Shown here: positions 1 through 8,246 of the stretch, piece by piece
How the letters are laid out: each line of letters starts with the position of its first letter
Numbering within the stretch: position 1 is the first letter of the stretch
DNA from: Scatomorpha sp040765295
GTDB taxonomy: Bacteria > Bacillota > Clostridia > Oscillospirales > Oscillospiraceae
NCBI GenBank assembly: GCA_040765295.1
Contig: JAXGSB010000001.1
Coordinates: forward strand, 1,860,001 to 1,924,000
DNA length: 64,000 nt
Direction: 5' to 3'
Position numbers and translations under genes: made by a program
The notes under the pieces: model-generated
What the model was told of the DNA's origin: nothing
What the model saw: the letters and a program-made list of their open reading frames with translations, nothing else
The model's database searches: none

Positions 1-7
1 TCTCTTG

Positions 8-32
8 AACCACACGCCTAGCGTGTGGTTTT
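8..32 (+). terminator. Rho-independent terminator
   Basis: A perfect 10-bp inverted repeat (AACCACACGC / GCGTGTGGTT) with a 3-nt loop is followed by TTTT. It probably ends transcription entering from left of the window; that gene is not visible. Confidence 0.7.
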
Positions 33-39
33 GCTGTAC

Positions 40-76
40 AAAAAGACGAGCGCATGTTTGCGTTCGTCTTTTTTTA
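40..76. terminator. Second hairpin terminator, bidirectional
   Basis: AAAAAGACGA and TCGTCTTTTT form a 10-bp stem whose arm ends give a U-run on both strands. The hairpin is bordered by TGTACA on both sides (35-40 and 76-81), so it could also be an end remnant of a small mobile element. Confidence 0.55.
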
Positions 77-95
77 TGTACAAGTTTTCGCATCA

Positions 96-160
96 CCCAT
101 GCCCCACTTGTGTAAAAGGGGAAAAGTCGTGGCGCGACATGCGCCGCGACTGGGGTTGAT
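96..160 (+). repeat. Degenerate copy of dispersed palindromic repeat (family A)
   Basis: The order of motifs (CTTGTGTAAAAGGGG, an inner palindrome GTCG..CGAC, then CTGGGGTTG) mirrors the family A half of the element at 25279 and 31460, with a different inner palindrome. Apart from this, bases 1-408 contain only the two hairpins and the IS3 left end. Confidence 0.4.
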
Positions 161-426
161 GTGTTTAATTTAGATTATTCTTCATTATAGCTTGCTCAAT
201 CTTCAAATTTGCTTAAAGCCAGCTCCCCTACACAGGAAAGCCAAGGGAAAGCGCGAAATCTATACGTTTGAAGCCAAAATTGAGAAAAGCTTTAAAACGC
301 TGACGATCCCATCTGATGAAGTGGTAAGCTTTTATTGGACACGGAGGGGGTATATTTTGTACACAAGGTGTATTATATAGTGGACATTATGTACATAGAC
401 CCCCAAAAGTGATTAGGAGGCTTGCT

Positions 427-777
427 TTGAAATATTCAAAAGAAGAACGACTCGAGATTGGTCGTCAACTCTATACCGGAGAAATTAGTCGGTCTTGGGC
501 GGCAGAAACATACGGAGTCAGCGAAACTACTGCTCGGGAATATATGAGGCTCTATCGTGACACGAATAAGCTGCTGCCAAAGAAAAGAAGAAAAAGGCTG
601 GAAACACCAACATTTAAGAAAAATCCGGACGGAATAGAAGAATATGAATCCATGTCGAAGGAAGAATTAATTCAGGAGCTTGTTAAGTCCAAGATTACTG
701 AGGCACGGTTAAAAAAAGGATACGAGGTGAAAGGGGATGGTACGGTAATTCTGTACGGCAACAAGAATATCAAGTGA
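427..777 (+). CDS. IS3-family transposase OrfA (helix-turn-helix protein)
   Basis: Small basic protein that in IS3 elements binds the terminal repeats and, when fused to OrfB by frameshifting, forms the active transposase. A helix-turn-helix is visible (SWAAETYGVSETTAREYMRLY), followed by a Lys/Arg-rich linker and an acidic helical C-terminus of the OrfA leucine-zipper type. I chose TTG 427 because AGGAGG lies six bases upstream; a GTG at 409 overlaps that site. The stop overlaps the OrfB GTG start by four bases (GTGA, 774-777), so OrfB is translated by coupling or by frameshifting. Confidence 0.8.
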   Translation: MKYSKEERLEIGRQLYTGEISRSWAAETYGVSETTAREYMRLYRDTNKLLPKKRRKRLETPTFKKNPDGIEEYESMSKEELIQELVKSKITEARLKKGYEVKGDGTVILYGNKNIK

Positions 778-1646
778 TTATGGAACTCTCGGGAAGGTTT
801 CCGGTAAAACTACTCTGTGAAACAATGGGAATACAGCGGAGCAGCTTCTACAGTTGGAAGAAGAGACTTTCAAATCCATCGGACAGAACAAAAAGCTTTG
901 TCAGCAACATTGTTCTGTTTAGGCAGTATCATTTGAAATATCCTTCACATGGATACCGGTGGCTCAATGCTAAAATACGCTTGGATACAGGACTTGTCCT
1001 TTCGGATCCATATGCTCACAAATGTTGCAAAGAAGCGGGAATAAAGAGCAAATCCAAACGTTACAAGTACAAAAAGTCCGGAGACCCAATCAAAGTATTT
1101 CCCAATCTGCTTATGTCAGAGTTACAGATTGACGCTCCTTTGCAATGTATAGTCAGTGACATGACTGCATTCAATGTTAAGGGTGTATACTACGAACTTG
1201 TGCTGTATATGGATTTGTGGAACAATGAAATTGTAAGTCACTCTCTGTCCGCTAAGCGTGGTGACCGAATGACATACATCAGTGGACTCGAGGATGTGAT
1301 AGAGATTAAAAAACAACATCCGGAATATGAAACGGTGCTTCATTCTGATCAAGGCTCTGTTTATACATCCAAAGCATTTAATGAATTACTTCCTATGTAC
1401 AACATAACACGCTCCATGTCTCGTGCGGGTAAACCTACGGATAACGCCGCGATGGAAGCAATCAACGGTTGGATTAAGGCAGAGCTGTTCATGGATTTTC
1501 ATACTACCGGAGAGCGTCCTGTTGAGGATGAAATAGATGAATATATTCATTTTTTCAACGAACAGAGACCAGCCTATTCTCTTAACTATCTGACCCCTGT
1601 GCAATACCGAGAGTCCAACTTACCTAATTCGGTGTCCACTAAATAA
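774..1646 (+). CDS. IS3-family transposase OrfB (DDE integrase core)
   Basis: Catalyses strand transfer of the element. The N-terminal about 100 residues form the HTH_21-type region (FYSWKKRL, HGYRWLNAKI). The retroviral-integrase-like core follows, with acidic residues at VSDMTAF, HSDQGSVY and NAAMEAINGWIK. The protein is 290 residues, the usual OrfB size, with no internal stop. It starts with GTG overlapping the OrfA stop. No passenger gene is present. Confidence 0.85.
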   Translation: MIMELSGRFPVKLLCETMGIQRSSFYSWKKRLSNPSDRTKSFVSNIVLFRQYHLKYPSHGYRWLNAKIRLDTGLVLSDPYAHKCCKEAGIKSKSKRYKYKKSGDPIKVFPNLLMSELQIDAPLQCIVSDMTAFNVKGVYYELVLYMDLWNNEIVSHSLSAKRGDRMTYISGLEDVIEIKKQHPEYETVLHSDQGSVYTSKAFNELLPMYNITRSMSRAGKPTDNAAMEAINGWIKAELFMDFHTTGERPVEDEIDEYIHFFNEQRPAYSLNYLTPVQYRESNLPNSVSTK

Positions 1647-1942
1647 ATATTTATGTCTGATTTTTGAATTTATGTGTCCAATTTTTGTTCACTAGTGCAC
1701 CGTTTTAAGTTTTAGCTTCATATAACCCAAGCTCTATTAGGCTGTTTCCTTTAGCAATATAAATCAAAAACGCTTATTTTTAATACTTTGACTGCACCTT
1801 GTTCCTTCCTCTTTTTAAGGGGAAGACTAACTATTAAAAGTCAAGTAGTAAAATAAGAAAATTGAAGCAGAAGATTAGACAAGTAAAAAGCACAACAACA
1901 AGAGCGTCTTACGGCGCTCTGGATATTAGTAAATCTTTCAGA
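1647..1942. other. Spacer between IS3 and IS110 elements
   Basis: AT-rich sequence holding the IS3 right inverted repeat (1674-1682) and the presumed 3' end of the IS110 element. I see no gene, promoter or structured RNA here that I can defend. Confidence 0.5.
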
Positions 1943-3126
1943 CTATGTCAAAGAGCGGAAGGGCTCGCCGGATTTCTGCAAAGCCCATATCACTCTGACA
2001 AGTTTCTTAGCCGCATGAGAAACTGCAACATTGTAGTGTTTCCCCTCAGCTCGCTTTTTTGCCAGATAAGCAGCAAATGTCGGTTCCCAAAAGCAGACAT
2101 ATTTTGCAGCGTTAAATAGGGCAAATCGCAAATAGTGAGAACCCAACTTTTCCATGCGGGAGTGAGCGCCGCAGGCATTTAGTTTACCGGATTGATAGGT
2201 AGAAGGAGAAAGCCCTGCATAGGCAAGTATCTTGTCAGGCGAATCAAAGCGTGAGAAATCCCCAATTTCGGCAAGAATCATAGCGCCTGTACGAGAGCCT
2301 ACGCCCGGTATTGTCATAATTGTAGAGTTCAAGGAATTCACGATTGCAGAAATTTCAGCTTCAATCTCATCAATCTCAGCATCTAGTATTCGAATTAGAT
2401 AGATTGTATGCTTCAGCTCAAGAGACTTGGCCGGCATGTGAGAGCCTACTGATTGGCGAGCTGCATTGCGAACTCAACAGCCTTGTCTCGCTCATAGCGT
2501 CCTTTTGAAGACTCATTCAACACAGCCTTCAGTCGAGTTAGGTGAGCATCCGCAATATGCCGAGCACTTGGAAATTCATAGAGAAGAGCATAGACGGAAG
2601 CCAAATGAAGCGAAGAAACCAAGCTTTCCAGTTCGGGAAAGAGAATAGTTGCTAATCTGGACATTGACTGTTTGAGCCGTGCTCGTTCCTGAACTTTGCT
2701 GAAGCAGTATCTCGTTAGTGACTTTAACGCTTCGTTGTGATATTCTGTTCTCGTGTAGGGCTTGAGGTCCATACCGGACATAAGCATAGCAGCGATTGTT
2801 CGAGCATCAATGCGATCAGTCTTCGTCTTCCTAAGGCTGAGACTTTTCCGATAGAGGTTGGTGTGCAGCGGGTTAATGACAAAGGTGGTCAGATCATTGT
2901 CTAGAAGGAACCCGAGTATGTTGTAGCTGTAATGTCCTGTAGCCTCAATCCCTACTTTAACTATGTCTGCTTTGTCGTTGTTACAGAAACGAATACATTG
3001 AAGCAAAGTATAGTAGCCTTCTCTGTTATTCGGAATTGTAAACACATCTGCCAGAATTTCTCCATCGGAGTTCATGATGAAGCAGTCATGTTTGTCCTTT
3101 GCAACATCAATACCAACACAAATCAT
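1943..3126 (-). pseudogene. IS110-family DEDD transposase, frameshifted
   Basis: Reading from 3126, the first 226 codons carry the RuvC-like DEDD domain: Asp in CVGIDVAKDKHDC, Glu in GIEATGHYSY, Asp residues in TKTDRIDARTIA. That frame stops at 2446. The next frame, ending at 1943, carries the C-terminal transposase_20 domain (PGVGSRTGAMILAEIG, LAYAGLSPSTYQSG) with the catalytic-type serine. Joined by one frameshift near 2446-2455 (..LANQ / SVGSHMPAK..) the two give a normal-length IS110 transposase of about 393 residues. The break is either inactivation or a base-call error. The upstream non-coding part is annotated separately. Confidence 0.8.
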
Positions 3127-3400
3127 AAAAATACCCCCGGAAATATATTTCGATGCTGTTTAGAACCACAGAACTCTTTGCTAATGTAACCTTGTTCCAC
3201 ATAAACCGTCGAGCGGTATCTAACTTATTAACAAAACTGCAAAGGGCTGTGGTTGGATCCTTCCGATAACCGTCGAGCGGTAGGTGCCGAAAACCAATCC
3301 GCAGTATCTCAAATATTGTAGCATACGACCTCGGAGCAGGTCATAAAAGCTACTACTCTATAATACAAGGTGCCGGCGAAGTCGGCGGATGGGGATTAAG
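3127..3400 (-). ncRNA. Candidate bridge-RNA region of the IS110 element
   Basis: IS110-group elements carry a long non-coding end next to the transposase start that encodes a bridge RNA guiding target and donor recognition. Here about 270 bases upstream of the start have no gene but contain two direct copies of a 15-base motif, AACCGTCGAGCGGTA (about 3205-3219 and 3269-3283). Each copy holds a short hairpin (ACCG..CGGT). Two hairpins with shared sequence fit a donor-loop/target-loop layout, but I have not folded the RNA and the element boundary is uncertain. AAAATACC just upstream of the gene is the ordinary leader. Confidence 0.4.
3370..3400 (-). repeat. Short palindromic intergenic repeat, family C
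   Basis: GTGCCGGCGAAGTCGGC followed by GGATGGGGATTA is the reverse complement of the repeats at 5899-5925 and 7107-7134 (AATCCCCATTCGCCGAC..). It lies between the IS110 element and the serine hydrolase. Confidence 0.6.
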
Positions 3401-3535
3401 TTGCCATGAAGCGGCGAGCTTTTATTGTACACGGAGTGTGTGGGTTTTGTAATATTTTCGATAAGTCGGACGCCAGAGGCCTTTCTTTCCATGTATCGTG
3501 TATAATAAAAATGAGGCAAATAAGGGGGCTATTCG

Positions 3536-4636
3536 ATGAGCAAAACAAAGAAAACAAGAAAAAAGAAAGTTTTAACAGCTCTTGCGCTCATTGTTTTCTG
3601 CATTGTTCTCGTTCTTGGCGGAATGATGATATACGGAAAAATACAGATGGGGAAAATACCGGGGCTAAGTTTTCGTGAGGCTCTTGAATATACAACTCAA
3701 AATAATCCCGACGCAGTCATTACTGTCGGAATTATAAAGGACGGCAAACCTTCATACACCGTGTACGGTATGGATGCTAAAGAGATTTCAGACACTGAAT
3801 ATACTTATGAGATAGGCTCTATAACAAAGACATTTACAGCTTCTCTTATTAACAAAGCTCTTAAAGAAGGTAAAATTTCCCTTGAAGATACCATAGATAA
3901 ATATTTGAATCTTCCGGCAAATAAAAAATATCCTACAATCAAAGAATTATTAACTCACACATCGGGATATAAAGGCTTGCATTTCGAAACTCCCATGATT
4001 GCAAATTTCTTTAAAGGAAGAAACGATTATTACGGAATATCAAAAGACATGATAATTGAAAAAGCCGAAAATCTTAACATGCAAAAGAACAGTTACGGCT
4101 ATAAATACTCCAATTTCGGATACGCCGTTTTGGGACTTGTTCTTGAATCGGTTTACAAGAGCGACTGCACAACACTTCTCAATGACTTTGCGAAAACGGA
4201 GCTAAATCTCAACTCCACCCGAATTTCCGATCAAAGCGGAGAGCTTGGCAAATATATGGCTTGGAAGTCGGATGACGGATACATTCCTGCCGGAGCACTA
4301 TTATCCGATATCAGCGATATGCTAATCTACGCGCAAATGAATCTTGAGAAAAATCCTTATTTAGCTGATACTCATACAAGCCTAAAAAGGGTTGACGCTT
4401 CCACAGACGATTACAAGTTAATGGATATAAATATTGACGAAATCGGCATGGCGTGGGCTATAGATAAAGAAAACAACATTATATGGCACGCCGGCGGAAC
4501 GGATAATTATAATTCGTATTTAGCTTTTAACTTAGAGAATAAAACGGCAGTTGTAATTCTCTCTAACCTTCCGCCAAGTTACAGAATACCTTCGGTTGTA
4601 TTGGGTGTGAAACTGTTGTTGGAGTTGGGAGCATAG
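3536..4636 (+). CDS. Serine hydrolase, class C beta-lactamase/PBP-like
   Basis: A membrane-anchored penicillin-binding-protein-like hydrolase of 366 residues. A Lys-rich N-terminus is followed by one transmembrane segment (about residues 13-35), then the beta-lactamase fold. The SxxK nucleophile motif is GSITKTFTA, the Tyr motif is YKYSNFGYA (YSN), and the C-terminal HxG-type motif is WHAGGTDNY. ATG 3536 has AAGGGGG just upstream. These proteins usually act on peptidoglycan peptides or D-amino-acid esters; resistance to beta-lactams cannot be concluded. It stands alone between insertion sequences, so it may be part of mobile cargo. Confidence 0.8.
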   Translation: MSKTKKTRKKKVLTALALIVFCIVLVLGGMMIYGKIQMGKIPGLSFREALEYTTQNNPDAVITVGIIKDGKPSYTVYGMDAKEISDTEYTYEIGSITKTFTASLINKALKEGKISLEDTIDKYLNLPANKKYPTIKELLTHTSGYKGLHFETPMIANFFKGRNDYYGISKDMIIEKAENLNMQKNSYGYKYSNFGYAVLGLVLESVYKSDCTTLLNDFAKTELNLNSTRISDQSGELGKYMAWKSDDGYIPAGALLSDISDMLIYAQMNLEKNPYLADTHTSLKRVDASTDDYKLMDINIDEIGMAWAIDKENNIIWHAGGTDNYNSYLAFNLENKTAVVILSNLPPSYRIPSVVLGVKLLLELGA

Positions 4637-4689
4637 CACCAAGTGTTTTGTCAACTCTCCCGTCGCGGCTTGCGCCGCGCCTCGGTAGA

Positions 4690-5785
4690 TTGTCAATCAA
4701 ATGCAACACTTTTTTGCAGAAAAACTTCACGCGGAGTTTTCCGGTTAAGACATTTTTTCGGACGGTCATTGATTAAGTCTTCAACTATTTGAGATGTCCT
4801 CATCTGTGACCTTCCTGAAATCAAAACCTTTAGGAAAGAAAAATCTAATAATATCGTTAGTGTTCTCGTTTGTACCACGCTGCCACGGTTTGTGCGGCTC
4901 GGCAAAATAAACCATTGTGTTTAGATTTTCTTCCAATTTATGAAACTCAGAAAACTCTGAACCGTTGTCTAAACTTATGCTGTTTACCGGCAATCCTTTT
5001 AGTAATTTCTCAATAATCAACCTGGTTCGTTCAGCGACACGTTTTTCTAGCAAGCCGATTTTTAGAAAGCGACTCTTTCTATCCACCAAGGTTACGATTA
5101 AGCCCTTGCCAATGCCTCCATAAAGAGTATCCCCTTCCCAATCTCCAAGTCTTGTGCGATTACGAATTTTATCCGGCCATTCAGGAATAATACGATCGGG
5201 CTGAATGCTGTTGTAATTGGCGTTTCTAGTCTGCAAACGCTTGCCGCGCCGTCTTAAATGTGTTTCCTTTTTTATCGAAGGAAACTCTTTCCTGGAGATG
5301 TAGCGGTATATTGTCGAAAAATGTAGCGGTTTTCTTTCCGGATACTGTTTCCGCCATCGTCCGCAAATAGCCTCGGGAGGCCAAAAATTGCTGAGTCCTT
5401 CTATGATGTATTCCCACTCCGGAGATTCGGGAATCAGAGCTCTGCGGTATTGCTCCCTACGTCTTCTTATGTAAAGATTTTGTGCACGCCAATGGTTGTA
5501 CCAATAATGGTTGTCAGGTTTTCTATGTGGTTTTAATTTTGACCTGTTTCTCTTTATCTCTCTACTGATAGTTGATGGACTGCGCTCAAGTATAGCCGCA
5601 ATTTTTCTCATGCTAAGACCTTCTGACAAAAGTTGCTGTAGATATTTTCTCTCCTCTAGTGTAAGATGTTTGTAAGACAATGTACGAACCTCCGGTGTTG
5701 ATTGTTTTTGTCGTGATTAACATTTTACACTTCGGGTTATACATTGTCTTTACTTTTTTTAAGGGTGTTGCACTTCAGATGGTAA
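4690..5785 (-). mobile_element. IS30-family insertion sequence, inactivated
   Basis: One transposase gene is bracketed by imperfect inverted repeats whose clearest core is TGCAACAC (about 4702-4709) against GTGTTGCA (about 5766-5773). At about 1.1 kb it is standard for IS30. GGTA occurs at both outer edges and may be the target duplication. The transposase carries a frameshift. Confidence 0.65.
4693..5680 (-). pseudogene. IS30-family transposase, frameshifted near the C-terminus
   Basis: Starts at ATG 5680. The N-terminal helix-turn-helix (LTLEERKYLQQLLSEGLSMR, then KIAAILERSPSTISREIKRN) and the DDE core (GDWEGDTLYGG, SLDNGSEFSEF, WQRGTNENTNDIIRFFFPKG) are intact. The frame runs off after VTDEDISNS at 4781. 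The expected C-terminal end, QIVEDLINDRPKKCLNRKTP, is in another frame ending at 4693. A single indel near 4787-4795 separates the two. The broken part is only the last 30 or so residues, so some activity might remain if the shift is real. Confidence 0.8.
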
Positions 5786-5898
5786 CCTAACTTCCCTCCC
5801 TTGCACAGGGAGGGCAAAAGATTATCGCAGATTTTATATCTTGTTTTTTAATTAAAGATATTCATAAATTTTAATTGTCTATGCCGTAAGGCTCATGC

Positions 5899-5925
5899 AT
5901 TAATCCCCATTCGCCGACTTCGTCG
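5899..5925 (+). repeat. Family C palindromic repeat, left of IS481 element
   Basis: TTAATCCCCATTCGCCGACT, continuing TCGTCG, is identical over about 26 bases to 7107-7134 on the other side of the IS481 element, and inverted relative to 3370-3400. The gap 5681-6029 otherwise holds the IS30 right end, the tail of the family B repeat and the IS481 left end. Confidence 0.65.
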
Positions 5926-5943
5926 TGTAATGCGATAATACAT

Positions 5944-7092
5944 ATGTGACACAATAAAAAAGAAAAAGAGAGCCCTTTGGTATAATAGATTTGCAAGAAT
6001 CGTTAACCAAGAAAGAAAGGAGCTCTCTCATGAAAAGTATAACAGAAGGCATGCGTCACCGCAAGCGTATTGTAACATACGCAATCAGACACAATAACAA
6101 TGCCCAGGCAGCGAGAAAGTATCACACAACAAGGCAATATGTTAGCTATTGGAGAAAACGTTACGATGGTACTCTTGAATCACTAAGGAAAAAGTCAAGG
6201 AGACCTCGTTCTCATCCAAATCAGCATACAGAGTCGGAAATTGCGCTTATTCGACATATGTATCGTCATCACAACTATCGTGGTCTTGCTCATGTTTATA
6301 GGAAGTGTTGCGACGAAGGCTATACCCGCTCGTATGACTCAATGTGCAGACAGATAAGGAAGAAGCAGCTTGACAAGCCCAAAAAGAAAGCATGTCGGAA
6401 GAAAAAGGTATCCAAGAAAATCAGAGAAGCCGAATATCCGGGTCAATTAGTACAAATGGATATTAAATATATACCTGTTGAATGCATCGGTTTTGCAAGT
6501 TATCATTCACGGTACTATCAAATAACAGCTATAGATGTATTCTCACGAAAAAGAGTTTTAAGTATAGTTAACGAGAACAGTACTTACACAACGAGTAGCT
6601 TTTTAGAAACTTTGGAAGATAAGATTGGCTTCAAGATAGAACATCTTCAGACGGATAACGGTAAAGAATTTTGCAATGATCCGGAACAAACCGACAAGAA
6701 ATCCCGATTTGAAAAGATGATGAAAAAACTGGAGATTAAGCACATCCGGACAGCTCCATACAGTCCATGGGAAAATGGTCATGTTGAAAGAAGTCATAGA
6801 GAAGATGAAGAACGATTTTACCGAAAAAGACGATTTGTCAGTGAAGAAGAGATGATAAAAGCAGTCAAACGTCATGAAAGCATTAGTAACGGAACATATC
6901 GTAAGGTTCTTGATTTTAAAAGTTCCGAAGAAGTCATTCAAGAATACTTTGAAAACGCTTCTTAGGATTATATTTCATCTATCGCCTTCGTCAAGGGACG
7001 CCTTGCTTAAATCCTTGACAAAATGCTCGGATGAAATGAGATAAATTTAAAGCGATTTTGTAAACTATTTTTTATGGGCTTGTGTCACAAAT
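5944..7092 (+). mobile_element. IS481-type insertion sequence
   Basis: A single DDE transposase gene lies between inverted ends TGTGACACAA (about 5945-5954) and TTGTGTCACA (about 7080-7089). TGT..ACA termini are usual for the IS481 family. It looks complete and in frame and so may be mobile. Direct copies of the family C repeat lie just outside each end. Confidence 0.7.
6030..6965 (+). CDS. IS481-type transposase (DDE integrase core)
   Basis: 311 residues from ATG 6030, chosen because GAAAGGAG lies directly upstream; an in-frame TTG at 5991 has no such site. The N-terminal helix-turn-helix (NNAQAARKYHTTRQYVSYWR) is followed by a basic linker with many Lys/Arg (about residues 115-135) and the integrase core, with acidic residues at VQMDIKYIP, LQTDNGKEF and HVERSHREDE. 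It moves the host element by cut or copy and paste. The gene is unbroken, in contrast to the neighbouring IS110 and IS30 genes. Confidence 0.85.
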   Translation: MKSITEGMRHRKRIVTYAIRHNNNAQAARKYHTTRQYVSYWRKRYDGTLESLRKKSRRPRSHPNQHTESEIALIRHMYRHHNYRGLAHVYRKCCDEGYTRSYDSMCRQIRKKQLDKPKKKACRKKKVSKKIREAEYPGQLVQMDIKYIPVECIGFASYHSRYYQITAIDVFSRKRVLSIVNENSTYTTSSFLETLEDKIGFKIEHLQTDNGKEFCNDPEQTDKKSRFEKMMKKLEIKHIRTAPYSPWENGHVERSHREDEERFYRKRRFVSEEEMIKAVKRHESISNGTYRKVLDFKSSEEVIQEYFENAS

Positions 7093-7106
7093 GTTTGACT
7101 TCTATA

Positions 7107-7134
7107 CATAATCCCCATTCGCCGACTTCGTCGG
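7107..7134 (+). repeat. Family C palindromic repeat, right of IS481 element
   Basis: Direct copy of 5899-5925 with the full palindrome GCCGACTTCGTCGGC. The rest of the 6966-7423 gap holds the IS481 right end, family D repeat and a hairpin; I see no gene. Confidence 0.65.
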
Positions 7135-7275
7135 CACTTTCCCCTTGGTCTCAAGAGGAAAGAACACGGTGCTGTCAAAGTTTTAAGAACTAAGCGTTTT
7201 TTGATTTATACTCCGCAAAAACAAAGCAAAGGTTAATTAGAAAGTTAAACAAAAACGATGGTTGTGGACTTCGTA

Positions 7276-7336
7276 CAATCTATTTCTTCCCATTCGATAA
7301 GGGGAAGATACCGCCGCAAGGCGGGAGATGGGGTCG
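7276..7336 (+). repeat. Family D intergenic repeat
   Basis: TTCTTCCCATTCGATAAGGG, then GAAGAT, an inner palindrome CCGCC..GGCGG, and AGATGGGGTCG. A second copy with a different inner palindrome is at about 31757-31812. The conserved outer parts with a variable central hairpin are the mark of a dispersed palindromic element. Confidence 0.6.
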
Positions 7337-7353
7337 TCGCCAAAAATGAACAC

Positions 7354-7378
7354 GGAGCATATCAAAGCGATATGCTCC
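7354..7378 (-). terminator. Hairpin downstream of the XRE gene
   Basis: GGAGCATAT / ATATGCTCC with a 7-nt loop, followed on the minus strand by GTGTTCATTTTT. It probably ends the XRE regulator transcript. The stem resembles that at 8197-8223. Confidence 0.5.
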
Positions 7379-7423
7379 TTATACATGCTTATGCTTAGTT
7401 TTAATTAAGATTGCCGTTTTCCC

Positions 7424-8035
7424 TTATTTTGTTTCTTGCTCATTCTTGCCTGCCTCATATTTGCATTTTATAAATTCCCAGTTGCCGATTTCAAATTTTT
7501 TGTCCGTGATTTGCTTTGCGAGCTGACGGGTTTCTATAAACTCATCGCTTATTGTAACGAAAAACTGTTTTTCGCCCTGAGCAACAAGATAAAATTCCTT
7601 ATCCAAATTTTTTAAACCGTTTATTATTCTTGGTATTCCAAAAGGCGCATCAGTGAGAAAACCGAGCAAATTATCAATCCATTTTTCACTTTTGCTGAGC
7701 TTCTGCGCTCCAAGCAGAGTGTGTATTTCGGCATCGGGAAACTTCTCGCGAATCACACGGTCTTTCTTCTTTTTCCTAATGCCTTTTCCGTAGTTTGAAA
7801 GATCATAAGGTTCACGAATCATCGACGCTATGAGCGTCTCACCGTCATCCAGTAAAAAATCGATGCTGACATTCAGAAGCTTTGCCAGCGCTTTCAGATT
7901 GTCTATATCGGGAAGTCCGTTGTCGGCTTCCCATTTTGCAACGGCAGACCTCGACACCATCATCTTTTCCGCAAGCTGCTCTTGAGAGAGACCGCAGCGC
8001 TTTCTTGCTTCTTTAATTTTTTCGCCTAAAGTCAT
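7424..8035 (-). CDS. XRE-family transcriptional regulator with unknown C-terminal domain
   Basis: 203 residues. Residues 1-65 are a classical Cro/CI helix-turn-helix (KIKEARKRCGLSQEQLAEKM, MVSRSAVAKWEADNGLPD, LLNVSIDFLLDDGE). The rest, about residues 75-200, has no motif I recognise; it contains a basic patch (GKGIRKKKKDRVIREKFP) and a DAEIHTLLGAQKLSK segment seen in firmicute HTH proteins. ATG 8035 follows GGAGGTAAG. It stands alone with its own terminator. Its target is unknown; a diverged, isolated gene like this may be a stress or transporter regulator. Confidence 0.75.
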   Translation of the reverse strand: MTLGEKIKEARKRCGLSQEQLAEKMMVSRSAVAKWEADNGLPDIDNLKALAKLLNVSIDFLLDDGETLIASMIREPYDLSNYGKGIRKKKKDRVIREKFPDAEIHTLLGAQKLSKSEKWIDNLLGFLTDAPFGIPRIINGLKNLDKEFYLVAQGEKQFFVTISDEFIETRQLAKQITDKKFEIGNWEFIKCKYEAGKNEQETK

Positions 8036-8196
8036 TTTTCTTACCTCCGGTTTGTTTTTTCAGTTTCATTTTATGTCCGAAAGTATGTTTGCTCAATAAA
8101 CCGTCTGTGACATCGTTGTCACTCTCCGTAACATCAATATTTTAGCACATTTTTTAAATTATTTTTTCTTATTATATATGAAAACAACAGAAAATA

Positions 8197-8223
8197 CGGA
8201 GCATATCAATTTGATATACTCCG
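8197..8223 (-). terminator. Hairpin terminator after the Na/Pi cotransporter
   Basis: CGGAGCATATCAA and TTGATATACTCCG pair with one mismatch around a single-base loop region. The minus-strand downstream sequence is T-rich. It lies 24 bases after the cotransporter stop at 8247. Confidence 0.5.
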
Positions 8224-8246
8224 CATTATTTATGAAAAATAAATGC

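Larger units (their letters stand above)
334..1682 (+). mobile_element. IS3-family insertion sequence
   Basis: Two overlapping transposase genes are bracketed by a 9-bp inverted repeat, ATTGGACAC at 334-342 and GTGTCCAAT at 1674-1682. About 1.35 kb is normal for IS3 elements. I did not identify a convincing target duplication, so the exact ends are approximate. The element looks potentially intact. Confidence 0.7.
4648..5832 (+). repeat. Family B repeat split by the IS30 insertion
   Basis: Left part 4648-4690 (TTTTGTCAACTCTCCCGTCG.., then GGCTTGCGCCGCGCC) and right part about 5790-5832 (CCCTCCCTTGCACAGGGAGGG, then CAAAAGATTATCGCAGATTTTA) together make the same element seen whole at 25435-25520 and 31615-31690. 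The IS30 copy sits between the two halves, so it inserted into this repeat. Confidence 0.65.

Noticed and set aside
1943..2437. The C-terminal IS110 frame as a separate gene
   Set aside because: It has only the second half of the transposase and joins the first half by a single frameshift.
3536..4636. Calling the serine hydrolase an antibiotic-resistance beta-lactamase
   Set aside because: Motifs are shared with peptidases and esterases of the same fold; resistance cannot be inferred.
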